The notes under the pieces were generated by a model, which was given only the letters and a program-made list of their open reading frames with translations, ran no database searches and was not told the origin of the DNA. The position numbers were made by a program, and so were the translations under genes. Positions 1 to 7,053 of a DNA stretch of 15,876 bases are shown one piece after another; within the stretch, counting starts at the first letter, position 1, and each line of letters starts with the position of its first letter. The stretch is taken from contig JAWVZC010000051.1 of the NCBI GenBank assembly GCA_033722415.1, positions 1 to 15,876 of the forward strand, read 5' to 3'. Source of the stretch: JAMQKA01 sp033722415 (GTDB lineage: Bacteria; Bacteroidota; Rhodothermia; Balneolales; Balneolaceae).

Positions 1-11
1 AAGACCGAAAT

Positions 12-2441
12 TCAGTGGTCCCGAATTGTTTCTGCCGGATTTATCAGGGCCGCTTTTATCGACTGGTAGCTTACGGTAAGCAGTGAAATCAACAACACGC
101 CGGTCCCCGCGCCGGCAAATATCAAAAACGCATTCGTTCCCAGTTCCACCCGGTAGGGAAAGTTTTCAAGCCACTCGGATGCCGCGAACCAGATTACCGG
201 CCAGGCCAGCAGGTTCGATACCAGGACCAATAACAAAAACTCCCTGGACAGCAGACTCACTATATCAGGTATCGAGGCTCCCAGGGCCTTGCGGATGCCG
301 ATCTCCCGGGTCCGTTTTTCCAGCGTGTAGGAAGCAAGCCCGAACAGGCCCAGGCACGCTACAATAATGGCCAATATGGAAAACGAGGCGGTAATACTGG
401 CCATACTCTCCTCGCGCTGGTAGATCCGGTTCAATCGCTGGTCGTGGAAGAAATACTCAAACGGATGGGTGCCGTCGAACTCCTGCCACACCGATCGAAT
501 GTAGTCCAGTACCTCTTCAACTTTCTGCCCGTTGATCTTTACCGCGATATACTCAATGTCTGACACGATATCGTACTCATCATCGGGCATATCCAGTATC
601 AGCGGTTCTATCTTTCGCCGCAGGGAGGTATGATTAAAGTTTTCAGTAACTCCAATTACGTAATGCTGTTGCCTGTCATACTCGAAGCTTTTTCCAAGTG
701 CATCGCGCGGGGTATCCCATTCCAGCTCCCGCACCGCCTGTTCGTTGATGATAACCGCTTCAGTACGATCTGTGGCGTACTCACGGGAGAACGACCGGCC
801 GGCCAGCAGCTTGATGTCATAGGTTTCAATAAAGTCATGCATTACAAATATGGAAGGCAGCGAAAGTGGCTCGGCGTATCCTTCCGGCCTGTACTTGTGG
901 TACATGTTTTTGCGAGAGCCCAGCACATTCTTCGCGCCCGTCACCATACGGATGTTCGCGTTTTGCAGGAGCTGCTGCCTGAAGTCGTCATAAAACCAGA
1001 TGGTGCGTGTTAAATCGGTGGGAATAATCACGACCTGCTCCTTGTCAAATCCCAGGTTCTTTTCCCGAAGCAGGTTAAGCTGCTGGTACACGATCGCAGT
1101 GCCAATAATCAAGATGATGGAACAGGAAAACTGCACAACCACCAGAGCCTTGCGAAACAGCAACCCTTTTTTACTTTTGGTGAGATCCCCGCGCAGCGAC
1201 CTTATTGGGTCCTGCCCGGAGAGTACAACAGCGGGATAACATCCCGACAGACCGCCGACAATCAGAAACAGCAGAAACAGCCCGGAGAGCACCCAGCCAT
1301 TCCTGAAAAGGATATAGGAAAGTTCGGTATGCAGCAGCTCGTTGAAAAAGGGCAGGACCACGTAAACCAGCCCGATTGCCAGCAGAATCGCAGCCAGGCT
1401 CATCAGGTAGGCCTCTGTCATGAACTGCAGAAAGAGCCGCCAGCGATCACTGCCCAGCACCTTGCGCATGCCGATCTCCTCGGCACGTCCCGCCGATCGG
1501 GCCGTGGCCAGGTTCATAAAATTGATACAGGCGATCACCAGGATAAGGGCGGCAATAACGGAGAATATGTATACATAACGGATATTGCTGTTTGCCTTGA
1601 TCTCCTGGTCCCGGTTGGAATAGAGATGGATATCGGTAATCGGCTGCAGGCCCAGCTCCACCCAGTCTGTTTTGGGAATGTTGGGATGGTAGTAAGTATC
1701 TGCGAAGTCGGACAGTTGTCGTTCCAGTGACTGTGCTGCCGAAGGATCTTTGAGCAACAGATAGGTCCAGCAGGGATTCCAATACCAGCTCGTCGCATAC
1801 TCGCTTTTATAAAATTCATCGAGCGTGGTAAATGAAGCCAGGAAATCAACCTCGAGGTGAGAGTAATCCGGAAGCTCCTTCATTACACCGGTTACGGTCA
1901 AATAGAGCCGACCTTCGAAGTAAAGCTGGCGCCCGATCGGGTCTTTGTCTCCGAAGTATTTCTGGGCCATCTTTTGGGTGAGAATCACACTTTGCGGGGC
2001 ATCCAGCGCCGTTTCGGGATTTCCCCGGATCAGCTCAAACGAAAAAATCTCGAGAATCGTGGAATCGGCAAAAAAGAAGTTGGGTTCCTTGAAATAGCGC
2101 TCCTCCTCCCTGATGCCGAGCGAGAGTTTCGGAACCTGCAGGTTATACAACCGCGCCGACGCCTCGATATAGCCTGAATACACCGATTCGAGGGTCGGCC
2201 CCGCGGGGAACGGTGTAGTAGCCCCTTCATCAACCCGCGATTCCGACTTCATGGTTTGCACGAGCCGGTAAATTCGATCAGAATGTTCATGAAACCGGTC
2301 GTACCGCAGCTTGTTGTACACATACATCATAATGAGCAGGCAACAGGCAAGCCCGATCGCCAGCCCAAGAATATTGATAAGTGCGTACCCCTTCTGCTTC
2401 AGTATATTCCGATACGTTACCCGAAAGTAATTTTCTAACAT
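12..2441 (-). CDS. ABC transporter permease, MacB/FtsX type (two FtsX domains), complete
   Basis: This is an inner-membrane permease of the MacB/FtsX (type VII) ABC class, which couples cytoplasmic ATP hydrolysis to work in the periplasm such as extrusion of peptides or drugs or lipoprotein handling. It has 809 residues, the usual length for the Bacteroidota two-FtsX form. I see about eight hydrophobic segments, near residues 19-41, 288-310, 343-365, 381-403, 431-451, 682-704, 731-752 and 771-793. Large periplasmic MacB_PCD-like regions lie between them (about 42-285 and 455-680). Each half carries the coupling motif: EEIGMRKVLGS at 321-331 and REIGIRKALGAS at 712-723. The ATG start is preceded by only a weak GGA about 12 bases upstream, as is common in this group. 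No ATPase gene adjoins it here; its partner may lie beyond the left edge or be shared. The substrate cannot be told. It is paralogous to the permeases at 12961-13635 and 14464-15876. Confidence 0.93.
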   Translation of the reverse strand: MLENYFRVTYRNILKQKGYALINILGLAIGLACCLLIMMYVYNKLRYDRFHEHSDRIYRLVQTMKSESRVDEGATTPFPAGPTLESVYSGYIEASARLYNLQVPKLSLGIREEERYFKEPNFFFADSTILEIFSFELIRGNPETALDAPQSVILTQKMAQKYFGDKDPIGRQLYFEGRLYLTVTGVMKELPDYSHLEVDFLASFTTLDEFYKSEYATSWYWNPCWTYLLLKDPSAAQSLERQLSDFADTYYHPNIPKTDWVELGLQPITDIHLYSNRDQEIKANSNIRYVYIFSVIAALILVIACINFMNLATARSAGRAEEIGMRKVLGSDRWRLFLQFMTEAYLMSLAAILLAIGLVYVVLPFFNELLHTELSYILFRNGWVLSGLFLLFLIVGGLSGCYPAVVLSGQDPIRSLRGDLTKSKKGLLFRKALVVVQFSCSIILIIGTAIVYQQLNLLREKNLGFDKEQVVIIPTDLTRTIWFYDDFRQQLLQNANIRMVTGAKNVLGSRKNMYHKYRPEGYAEPLSLPSIFVMHDFIETYDIKLLAGRSFSREYATDRTEAVIINEQAVRELEWDTPRDALGKSFEYDRQQHYVIGVTENFNHTSLRRKIEPLILDMPDDEYDIVSDIEYIAVKINGQKVEEVLDYIRSVWQEFDGTHPFEYFFHDQRLNRIYQREESMASITASFSILAIIVACLGLFGLASYTLEKRTREIGIRKALGASIPDIVSLLSREFLLLVLVSNLLAWPVIWFAASEWLENFPYRVELGTNAFLIFAGAGTGVLLISLLTVSYQSIKAALINPAETIRDH

Positions 2442-2584
2442 CGTCTATTTTTCCGCTACGCATGCCTGCTGACCTTATTTGTCGTGCATGCTGCTCTCTA
2501 AAAATGGACCCGATACCAATAAAGAGCACTGTAGCGGGTCACCGTTACAATAAAAAACGGAAAACAGCCCCATATTTACAGATT

Positions 2585-3646
2585 CTAATCCATTTCCTGC
2601 TGTCCTGTTTTAAGATACGGAATGATACCCGTTCTGAGCAGTGAAAACACGGGTTCCTTGTAACGGCGGGACTGGGTGGCGTGCTGAAGCGAGGATGTAA
2701 TCACCATGACGGCATCCAGTCCGGGAATAATAAAAATGTACTGTCCGCCGTAACCCCAGGCAAAAAAGACCTTTTCACCCCCCACTTCCCGATTCCACCA
2801 CATGTAGCCGTAATCGTAGGGATTATAGTTGCTGCGGGTGTAGGTTTGGAAAGAACGGGCCAGCCATTCTTTGGATACGATCCGCTTTCCCTGGTAGGTA
2901 CCCCCGTTGAGCACCATCTGCCCGATCTTCATCATGTCGCGCGGCTTCAACGCAAGATTGTTTCCTCCGAAATAGTACCCGCGAGGATCCTGCTGCCACC
3001 CGCCCGGTTCTATATCCATCGGGTTGAACAGGTATTTTTCGGCAAACGCCCGGGTACTGATCCCGGAGGTCTTCTCAATAATGACGGAGAGCAGATGAGA
3101 ACTGCCGGTGCTGTACTCCATATCGTCGCCCGGAGTGTCCACCATCGGCTGGTGGAGGGTAAACGCCACCCAGTCATCGCTGGCCACCCAGCGCCCGTAA
3201 TTGTGAAAACTGGTGGTTTCCAGTCCGGATCGCATGGTCAGCAGGTCCTCGATGGTGATCCCCCATTTCAGCGAGTCGGAGATCTGCGCAAAATATTCCG
3301 GGAGATACCGGTGTATGGGCTCGTCACTGTGCTCAATATAACCTTTGTCAATGGCGATACCCACCAACAGCGATATGATACTCTTCGAAGCCGATTTCGT
3401 ATTCATGGCACGACGGGGTGATTGACCGTCAAAATACCGCTCCAGCAGCAACTCCCCGCCCTGCTGTATCAACAGGCTCCTGATCGAGAAAATGGCATCG
3501 GCCCGTTCGGCAATGGACCCGAGCTCGTTTCCGGTACTGTCTGCAGCGGGATGACTTTTGGCGAGCACCGGACACAGGCCTCCCTGCAGAACGAGCAAAA
3601 TGATAACAAGACTAAACAACATCCGGATGCAGTTCAAATATCCCAT
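2585..3646 (-). CDS. Secreted serine hydrolase, beta-lactamase class C / AmpC-like family
   Basis: A penicillin-binding-protein-fold serine hydrolase, 353 residues from the start I prefer. After a short N-terminus there is a hydrophobic signal segment (about residues 9-25) with a plausible cleavage after VLA at 27-29, so the enzyme should be exported to the periplasm or outside. The nucleophile motif S-A-S-K is at residues 85-88 (Ser85, Lys88). The second motif reads Y-S-T at 178-180, where class C enzymes have Y-A/S-N. The third region is W-G-Y-G-G-Q near 297-302, typical of the 'beta-lactamase-related serine hydrolase' family in place of KTG. Members act as esterases, D-amino peptidases or beta-lactamases; the substrate here is unknown. 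The frame stays open to an ATG at 3820, but the extra 58 residues look like non-coding translation and would bury the signal peptide. An AGGA lies about 15 bases before the ATG at 3646. The gene is divergent from the cytolysin-like gene. Confidence 0.88.
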   Translation of the reverse strand: MGYLNCIRMLFSLVIILLVLQGGLCPVLAKSHPAADSTGNELGSIAERADAIFSIRSLLIQQGGELLLERYFDGQSPRRAMNTKSASKSIISLLVGIAIDKGYIEHSDEPIHRYLPEYFAQISDSLKWGITIEDLLTMRSGLETTSFHNYGRWVASDDWVAFTLHQPMVDTPGDDMEYSTGSSHLLSVIIEKTSGISTRAFAEKYLFNPMDIEPGGWQQDPRGYYFGGNNLALKPRDMMKIGQMVLNGGTYQGKRIVSKEWLARSFQTYTRSNYNPYDYGYMWWNREVGGEKVFFAWGYGGQYIFIIPGLDAVMVITSSLQHATQSRRYKEPVFSLLRTGIIPYLKTGQQEMD

Positions 3647-3827
3647 ATATATCGACTTGTTTCCTGGTGGCTCGGGGTAGTGGTACTGACACATCCAATG
3701 AAATATCGATAACCTGACCAAACGTTCCTTCATACCTGTTGAACACAAAAAATGCCACGTACCACCGGTATGATTACTGATGTTGCCGGGTATCAACGGG
3801 GCGAATAAACCTGCCAGCAACCCCGGA

Positions 3828-3861
3828 TTGTATCTTATTTCACCGCACCCCCGAATTTTTG
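3828..3861 (+). promoter_or_regulatory. Possible Bacteroidota-type promoter for the cytolysin-like gene
   Basis: A TTG at 3828-3830 and AATTTTTG at 3854-3861 are 23 bases apart. They resemble the Bacteroidota -33 (TTTG) and -7 (TAnnTTTG) elements, with one mismatch in the -7 box and spacing at the upper limit. The site lies in the 283-base divergent gap between the serine hydrolase and the cytolysin-like gene, about 70 bases before the latter's ATG. This is only a motif match in an AT-rich gap. Confidence 0.2.
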
Positions 3862-3929
3862 CGCGTAACTAAACAAGGAGCACCACGCCCTGAATCAAGA
3901 TCTTCAGGTTAATTTAAAACCATTACATT

Positions 3930-5867
3930 ATGTACTCAATAAATGAAAAAACCAAGCTGAATGGTAACAGGCATTTCGCAATTCGTGTAATGCTAATCAT
4001 CGTATTCATTACGTTACTCTCTTGTGAAAAAAACAGCAACAGTACCGATCCGGATCTGCAGGAAACTGATTTTGCGGAGATCATAGCCGACGGGGGAGAC
4101 GTAGAAAGTTTTCCCGATACACGATCAACCGATACCTTGTCGGTAGGTGAATCCACAATCGAAGACCGGATAAACCGTGATGATGAAGAACCGACCACCG
4201 AACGGTGGATCTGTACCAGACGAACACTGCGGGTGACCGACGGCAACGGGCAGTTTCCCCTCTTCAATACCAATGCGGATGTCATTTATCCGGGCAACCT
4301 GCTGCAGGGAAAATCACTTTCCGATGCCACGCCTTCTCCCATAGTCGTGGAGCGAGCTGGGGGGACCATATCGTACGACCTCAACAACGGCAATCTATCT
4401 TCCACCTTTACGGTGGAGCAGGTCCGGAAAAGCACGATCCAGGATGCCATGAACAATATCATCCCCAATGCGGGTGATGTGGTTCCGGCCAACTTTCAAC
4501 TGGATATCGAGGAGGTTCAGTCTGAAAAACAGCTTGCACTGGAACTCGGGCTGAATATCAGCACGTTTACCACCAAGGTGAAATCCAATATGTCGTTCAG
4601 CTCCGACCGCAGCTACAACCGGTTCCTCGTAAAACTTACTCAGTCGTACTACACCATGAGCTTTGACCTGCCCACCAGTCTCGATCAGCTGTTCCATGAG
4701 AGTGTAACCCCTGAACAGCTGGCCCGGTACGTGCAGCCCGATAACCCCACAACATTTATCTCTACGGTTACCTATGAACGCATATTTTACATGCTGGTGG
4801 AATCAACCTCCTCCAGCAGCGAAATGGCCGCCAAGCTGGATGCTTCATACGGTGCCTTCCGCAATAATGTCGAGGGAAGTGTGGATATCAATACATTTCA
4901 GGAGCTGGATAATGTGAGAATGAAAGTCATTGCCTATGGGGGTGATGCGGAGGGGACCTTTGAGCTGGCCGGGGAAGCGACTATCCAGAATATTGCCGAC
5001 AAGCTGGCCGAAAGTACCGATATCAGGCTGGGGCTGCCCCTGTCATACGTGGTTCGCAGCGTGGAACACCCTGACAAGATCGTCGGCACACGACTTGCCA
5101 CAGAATATGATGTGGTCGAATGTGAACTGAAGGGAATTCTACCACCCCAGGGCTACCGCTCGCTGGTTGACCTCTTCGATGACGGCATTGGAGCCCTGCT
5201 GCATATCGCCAACAGCAACATCGTGGTATATAATAAAGCGGGAACGCGATACGCCTGGTACAATGGCAATTCCGGGGATGTACTCGGAACGTTTTCGATC
5301 GATGACACCGACGGACCGATGGGTGCCTCCTCATTTGACGGAATCGGTGCAGGCGTGCGCTTCCGCGACAGTCGCATTTACCTGTTCAATTCCAGTGGTC
5401 TTAAAACCGAATTTTTCAACTACGATCCCGCGACTGTTTCGGGGAACACGCTCCCCGGGGAACCGATCGGTACCTACGACCGGGAAAATGGATCAAACCG
5501 GGTCGAACTTGTGAACGAACTGTATGGAGACAGCGGCAACTTTCAATTTGCCAACCGGGGGTTCGGCGCGGCCTGCCGTGTAGGAGAATACCACATGGCC
5601 TATTTTTCCAGTGACGGGGATGAATATGCACTGTACGACCGACAGTCGTCCGGCAGCTGGGATTCCCCCAAAAGTTCCACGACCTGGTATAACGACCATC
5701 CCAACGAAAATAACCAGCAACTTTTCGAACGTGCCGGAGCGTGCACCCCCATACACTTCGGGGGAGGCAGCGGTCGCTGGCTGCTGGTAAACGAGAAGGG
5801 AGATGAAATGATTGAGTACTATTCGACCCCGGTCAGGAAGTTCGAAGGCCCCTGGATCATTCGGTGA
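3930..5867 (+). CDS. Cholesterol-dependent-cytolysin-like (thiol-activated cytolysin family) lipoprotein with a four-repeat C-terminal domain replacing domain 4
   Basis: A predicted pore-forming protein of 645 residues. A signal segment (about 18-31) ends in the lipobox LLSC with lipidation Cys32, so the product is probably a surface or periplasmic lipoprotein. Residues ~115-398 follow the CDC domain 1-3 core in order: VIYPGNLLQGKSL (118-130, cf. 'VYPGALQLANK'), S-x-x-Q-L-x-L-x-LGLN (198-209), YYTMSFDLP (240-248, cf. 'IFYTVSADLP'), VTYERIFYMLVESTSSSSE (280-298, cf. 'VTYGRxIYVKLETTSKS'), the hinge diglycine YGGDA (336-340) and LPLSYVVRS (369-377). In classical CDCs domain 4, with the ECTGLAWEWWR undecapeptide, follows the TEY at 391-393. 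Here both are absent. Residues 413-645 instead hold four ~45-75-residue units beginning near GIGA, GIGA, GFGA and AGAC, resembling hemopexin-type blades. The ATG has no clear ribosome binding site. A strong terminator follows. CDC membership is strong; the propeller, target and antibacterial role are inference. Confidence 0.88.
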   Translation: MYSINEKTKLNGNRHFAIRVMLIIVFITLLSCEKNSNSTDPDLQETDFAEIIADGGDVESFPDTRSTDTLSVGESTIEDRINRDDEEPTTERWICTRRTLRVTDGNGQFPLFNTNADVIYPGNLLQGKSLSDATPSPIVVERAGGTISYDLNNGNLSSTFTVEQVRKSTIQDAMNNIIPNAGDVVPANFQLDIEEVQSEKQLALELGLNISTFTTKVKSNMSFSSDRSYNRFLVKLTQSYYTMSFDLPTSLDQLFHESVTPEQLARYVQPDNPTTFISTVTYERIFYMLVESTSSSSEMAAKLDASYGAFRNNVEGSVDINTFQELDNVRMKVIAYGGDAEGTFELAGEATIQNIADKLAESTDIRLGLPLSYVVRSVEHPDKIVGTRLATEYDVVECELKGILPPQGYRSLVDLFDDGIGALLHIANSNIVVYNKAGTRYAWYNGNSGDVLGTFSIDDTDGPMGASSFDGIGAGVRFRDSRIYLFNSSGLKTEFFNYDPATVSGNTLPGEPIGTYDRENGSNRVELVNELYGDSGNFQFANRGFGAACRVGEYHMAYFSSDGDEYALYDRQSSGSWDSPKSSTTWYNDHPNENNQQLFERAGACTPIHFGGGSGRWLLVNEKGDEMIEYYSTPVRKFEGPWIIR

Positions 5868-5892
5868 CAATTCCATCTTTTAAACAGAAATT

Positions 5893-5927
5893 AAGCCGGG
5901 GCACGTATCAATGTCCCGGCTTTTTTA
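5893..5927 (+). terminator. Rho-independent terminator after the cytolysin-like gene
   Basis: The arms 5893-5903 (AAGCCGGGGCA) and 5912-5922 (TGTCCCGGCTT) pair over 11 bases with one G-U, around an 8-base loop, and run into TTTTTT. It begins 25 bases after the TGA of the cytolysin-like gene. The opposite strand has a weaker T-rich tail (TTAATTT), so some bidirectional activity is possible. Confidence 0.9.
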
Positions 5928-6425
5928 TTGTCAATGAATTGAGCTGTTTGGGATCCGCCAAAAAATCACAATCGCTGCTTTTCGGAATTAGACTCTCCTT
6001 GTTTATATGATAACACCGAACGGATTTCGGAACTGAAGAAGGAAAAGCTGAGACGTGATGAGCAAGGAACGACTGGTAAAGATTTTTTTCCAATACCAAG
6101 TCACAAATGATCAGCCCGCGTTTTTTTTCACAAGAATTTAAGTTCTTTCCATTCACCCTGTTGACTTCAGAGACTTGTAGTAAATATTGCGACCTTGTTC
6201 ATCTAACCGTGTGTAAATCGCTGTGAAATTTTCTCCTCAGCCTCGTTGTCCCGGCGAACGACTTGTCACCCTGCAACCGTATCGTTTCTGCGCCATTTTC
6301 GGGACGCCTTCCTGACGAAATATTCTTGGTGAGAAAACCGGGCTAGTGCTATGTCAACTTTACAATTTCAGGCAGGTACCGATTCGGAGACCCTGTGGGC
6401 GAATCCGCCCTGCCCTGTCCCATCC

Positions 6426-6584
6426 CTACCGAACGGGTTCGGAAAGGGAGGGGGCGTTGTTCGGCTGACCGTACAGTTTAATGGCCCAGAAATCCATTTC
6501 ATCGTTCTCCTCGCTTCGCAGGGAAAAACAAGGAGGAGGCCATCCACAGCTGCATATTCCAGATATGTCCCGATGCCATACCAT
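6426..6584 (-). CDS. Possible small protein of 52 residues, unrecognised
   Basis: A minus-strand ATG frame of 52 codons ending in TAG. Its second half reads SLRSEENDEMDFWAIKLYG and then a proline/serine-rich tail. The acidic-aromatic stretch looks protein-like, but the DNA may belong to a dispersed intergenic repeat whose frame stays open by chance. It has no clear ribosome binding site, and it overlaps a longer plus-strand frame (6351-6587) of unnatural composition. Function unknown. Confidence 0.15.
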   Translation of the reverse strand: MVWHRDISGICSCGWPPPCFSLRSEENDEMDFWAIKLYGQPNNAPSLSEPVR

Positions 6585-6589
6585 TGACA

Positions 6590-6733
6590 CTACATAATGC
6601 AGAGCCAGCTAAGACCCTCCGAATCACAGTATCTGGGGATTATTGATTCCAGTTCCCGGTGGTCGTTAATACCGCCCATTGTCGGCTGTTCGGGCCAATC
6701 AAAAAATACATACCCCATCACAGCGGGTATCAT
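6590..6733 (-). CDS. Possible small protein of 47 residues, unrecognised
   Basis: An ATG-started minus-strand frame of 47 codons ending in TAG. The frame is open a further 14 codons upstream of the ATG, to a TAA at 6776-6778. The translation includes DWPEQPTMGGINDHRELES and PRYCDSEG, a balanced composition unlike most out-of-frame translations. There is no clear Shine-Dalgarno sequence. A second small frame (6426-6584) begins 5 bases downstream, an arrangement that would fit either a tiny operon or one decayed gene. I do not recognise either product. It may equally be chance. Confidence 0.18.
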   Translation of the reverse strand: MIPAVMGYVFFDWPEQPTMGGINDHRELESIIPRYCDSEGLSWLCIM

Positions 6734-6943
6734 TGAGCATCTCAGCCCACATTGATTAAAAGAATCAATGAAGGATTAGACTGCATTTCTCACGAGTATA
6801 ATTTTTGAATTATTGTAATACTATGAATTACAATGGTTTAAATTGATTTTATGACCCAAAATATTATGACAGGGTGCAGGGACTGCGAAATTGGTGAAAA
6901 AGCGGGTCAGGATAGGGACGATTTTTTTCACAACTATACCGAA

Positions 6944-6979
6944 TGCAGGATTTTCGGAGTACGGTTCCGGCATCCTGCA
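6944..6979. repeat. Perfect 8-base inverted repeat with nested stem (hairpin)
   Basis: TGCAGGAT at 6944-6951 is perfectly inverted as ATCCTGCA at 6972-6979. Inside it CGGA and TCCG can also pair, leaving a 7-base loop and a small internal bulge. It lies about 75-110 bases beyond the stop of the kinase/TPR reading frame on the minus strand. It has no T-tract next to it on either strand, so it is not a classical intrinsic terminator. It could still stabilise or end a transcript. Confidence 0.4.
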
Positions 6980-7053
6980 TTTGAGTTGCTCAATTTGCCC
7001 AGCAAGGTACTGGTATTATCATTCCTCTGTGGGCACCTTGACGACGATAACAA

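Larger units (their letters stand above)
5928..7053. other. Long gap of about 1.1 kb between convergent genes, no convincing gene
   Basis: No known gene, tRNA or CRISPR is recognisable here. The stretch lies between the ends of two convergent genes. On the minus strand it holds a run of small open frames: a 47-codon frame at 6590-6733, a 52-codon frame at 6426-6584 that starts 5 bases after it, and a frame ending near 6154 that reads ...YTRLDEQGRNIYYKSLKS. On the plus strand a lysine/glutamate-rich open frame without a start spans 5943-6110. Several of these translations look protein-like in composition yet are short and interrupted, as expected of a decayed gene, an old mobile-element remnant or a dispersed intergenic repeat. 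The part around 6700-6900 is clearly AT-richer. Function unknown. Confidence 0.5.

Noticed and set aside
2442..2584. Possible terminator after the serine hydrolase (CCGTT...AACGG with an internal T run)
   Set aside because: The T run sits in the loop and not after the stem, and the stem has only five pairs.
2681..3421. Plus-strand open frame of 246 codons opposite the serine hydrolase
   Set aside because: The minus strand encodes a hydrolase with catalytic motifs in the right order; the plus-strand translation is His/Pro/Gly-rich and unrecognisable.
3647..3820. N-terminal extension of the serine hydrolase to the ATG at 3820
   Set aside because: The added 58 residues are not family-like and would place the signal peptide internally; the ATG at 3646 fits better.
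5943..6110. Plus-strand open frame rich in Lys/Glu just after the terminator
   Set aside because: It has no start codon, is only 55 codons long, and lies beyond a strong terminator.
5908..6156. Minus-strand frame of 82 codons (GTG start) in the gap
   Set aside because: Its 3' end runs through the intrinsic terminator of the cytolysin-like gene and the translation matches nothing I know.
6301..6420. Possible insertion-sequence end near the CCGGGCTAGTGCTATGTCAAC stretch
   Set aside because: It has the look of a mobile-element flank, but I find no matching terminal inverted repeat, target duplication or transposase frame in the window.
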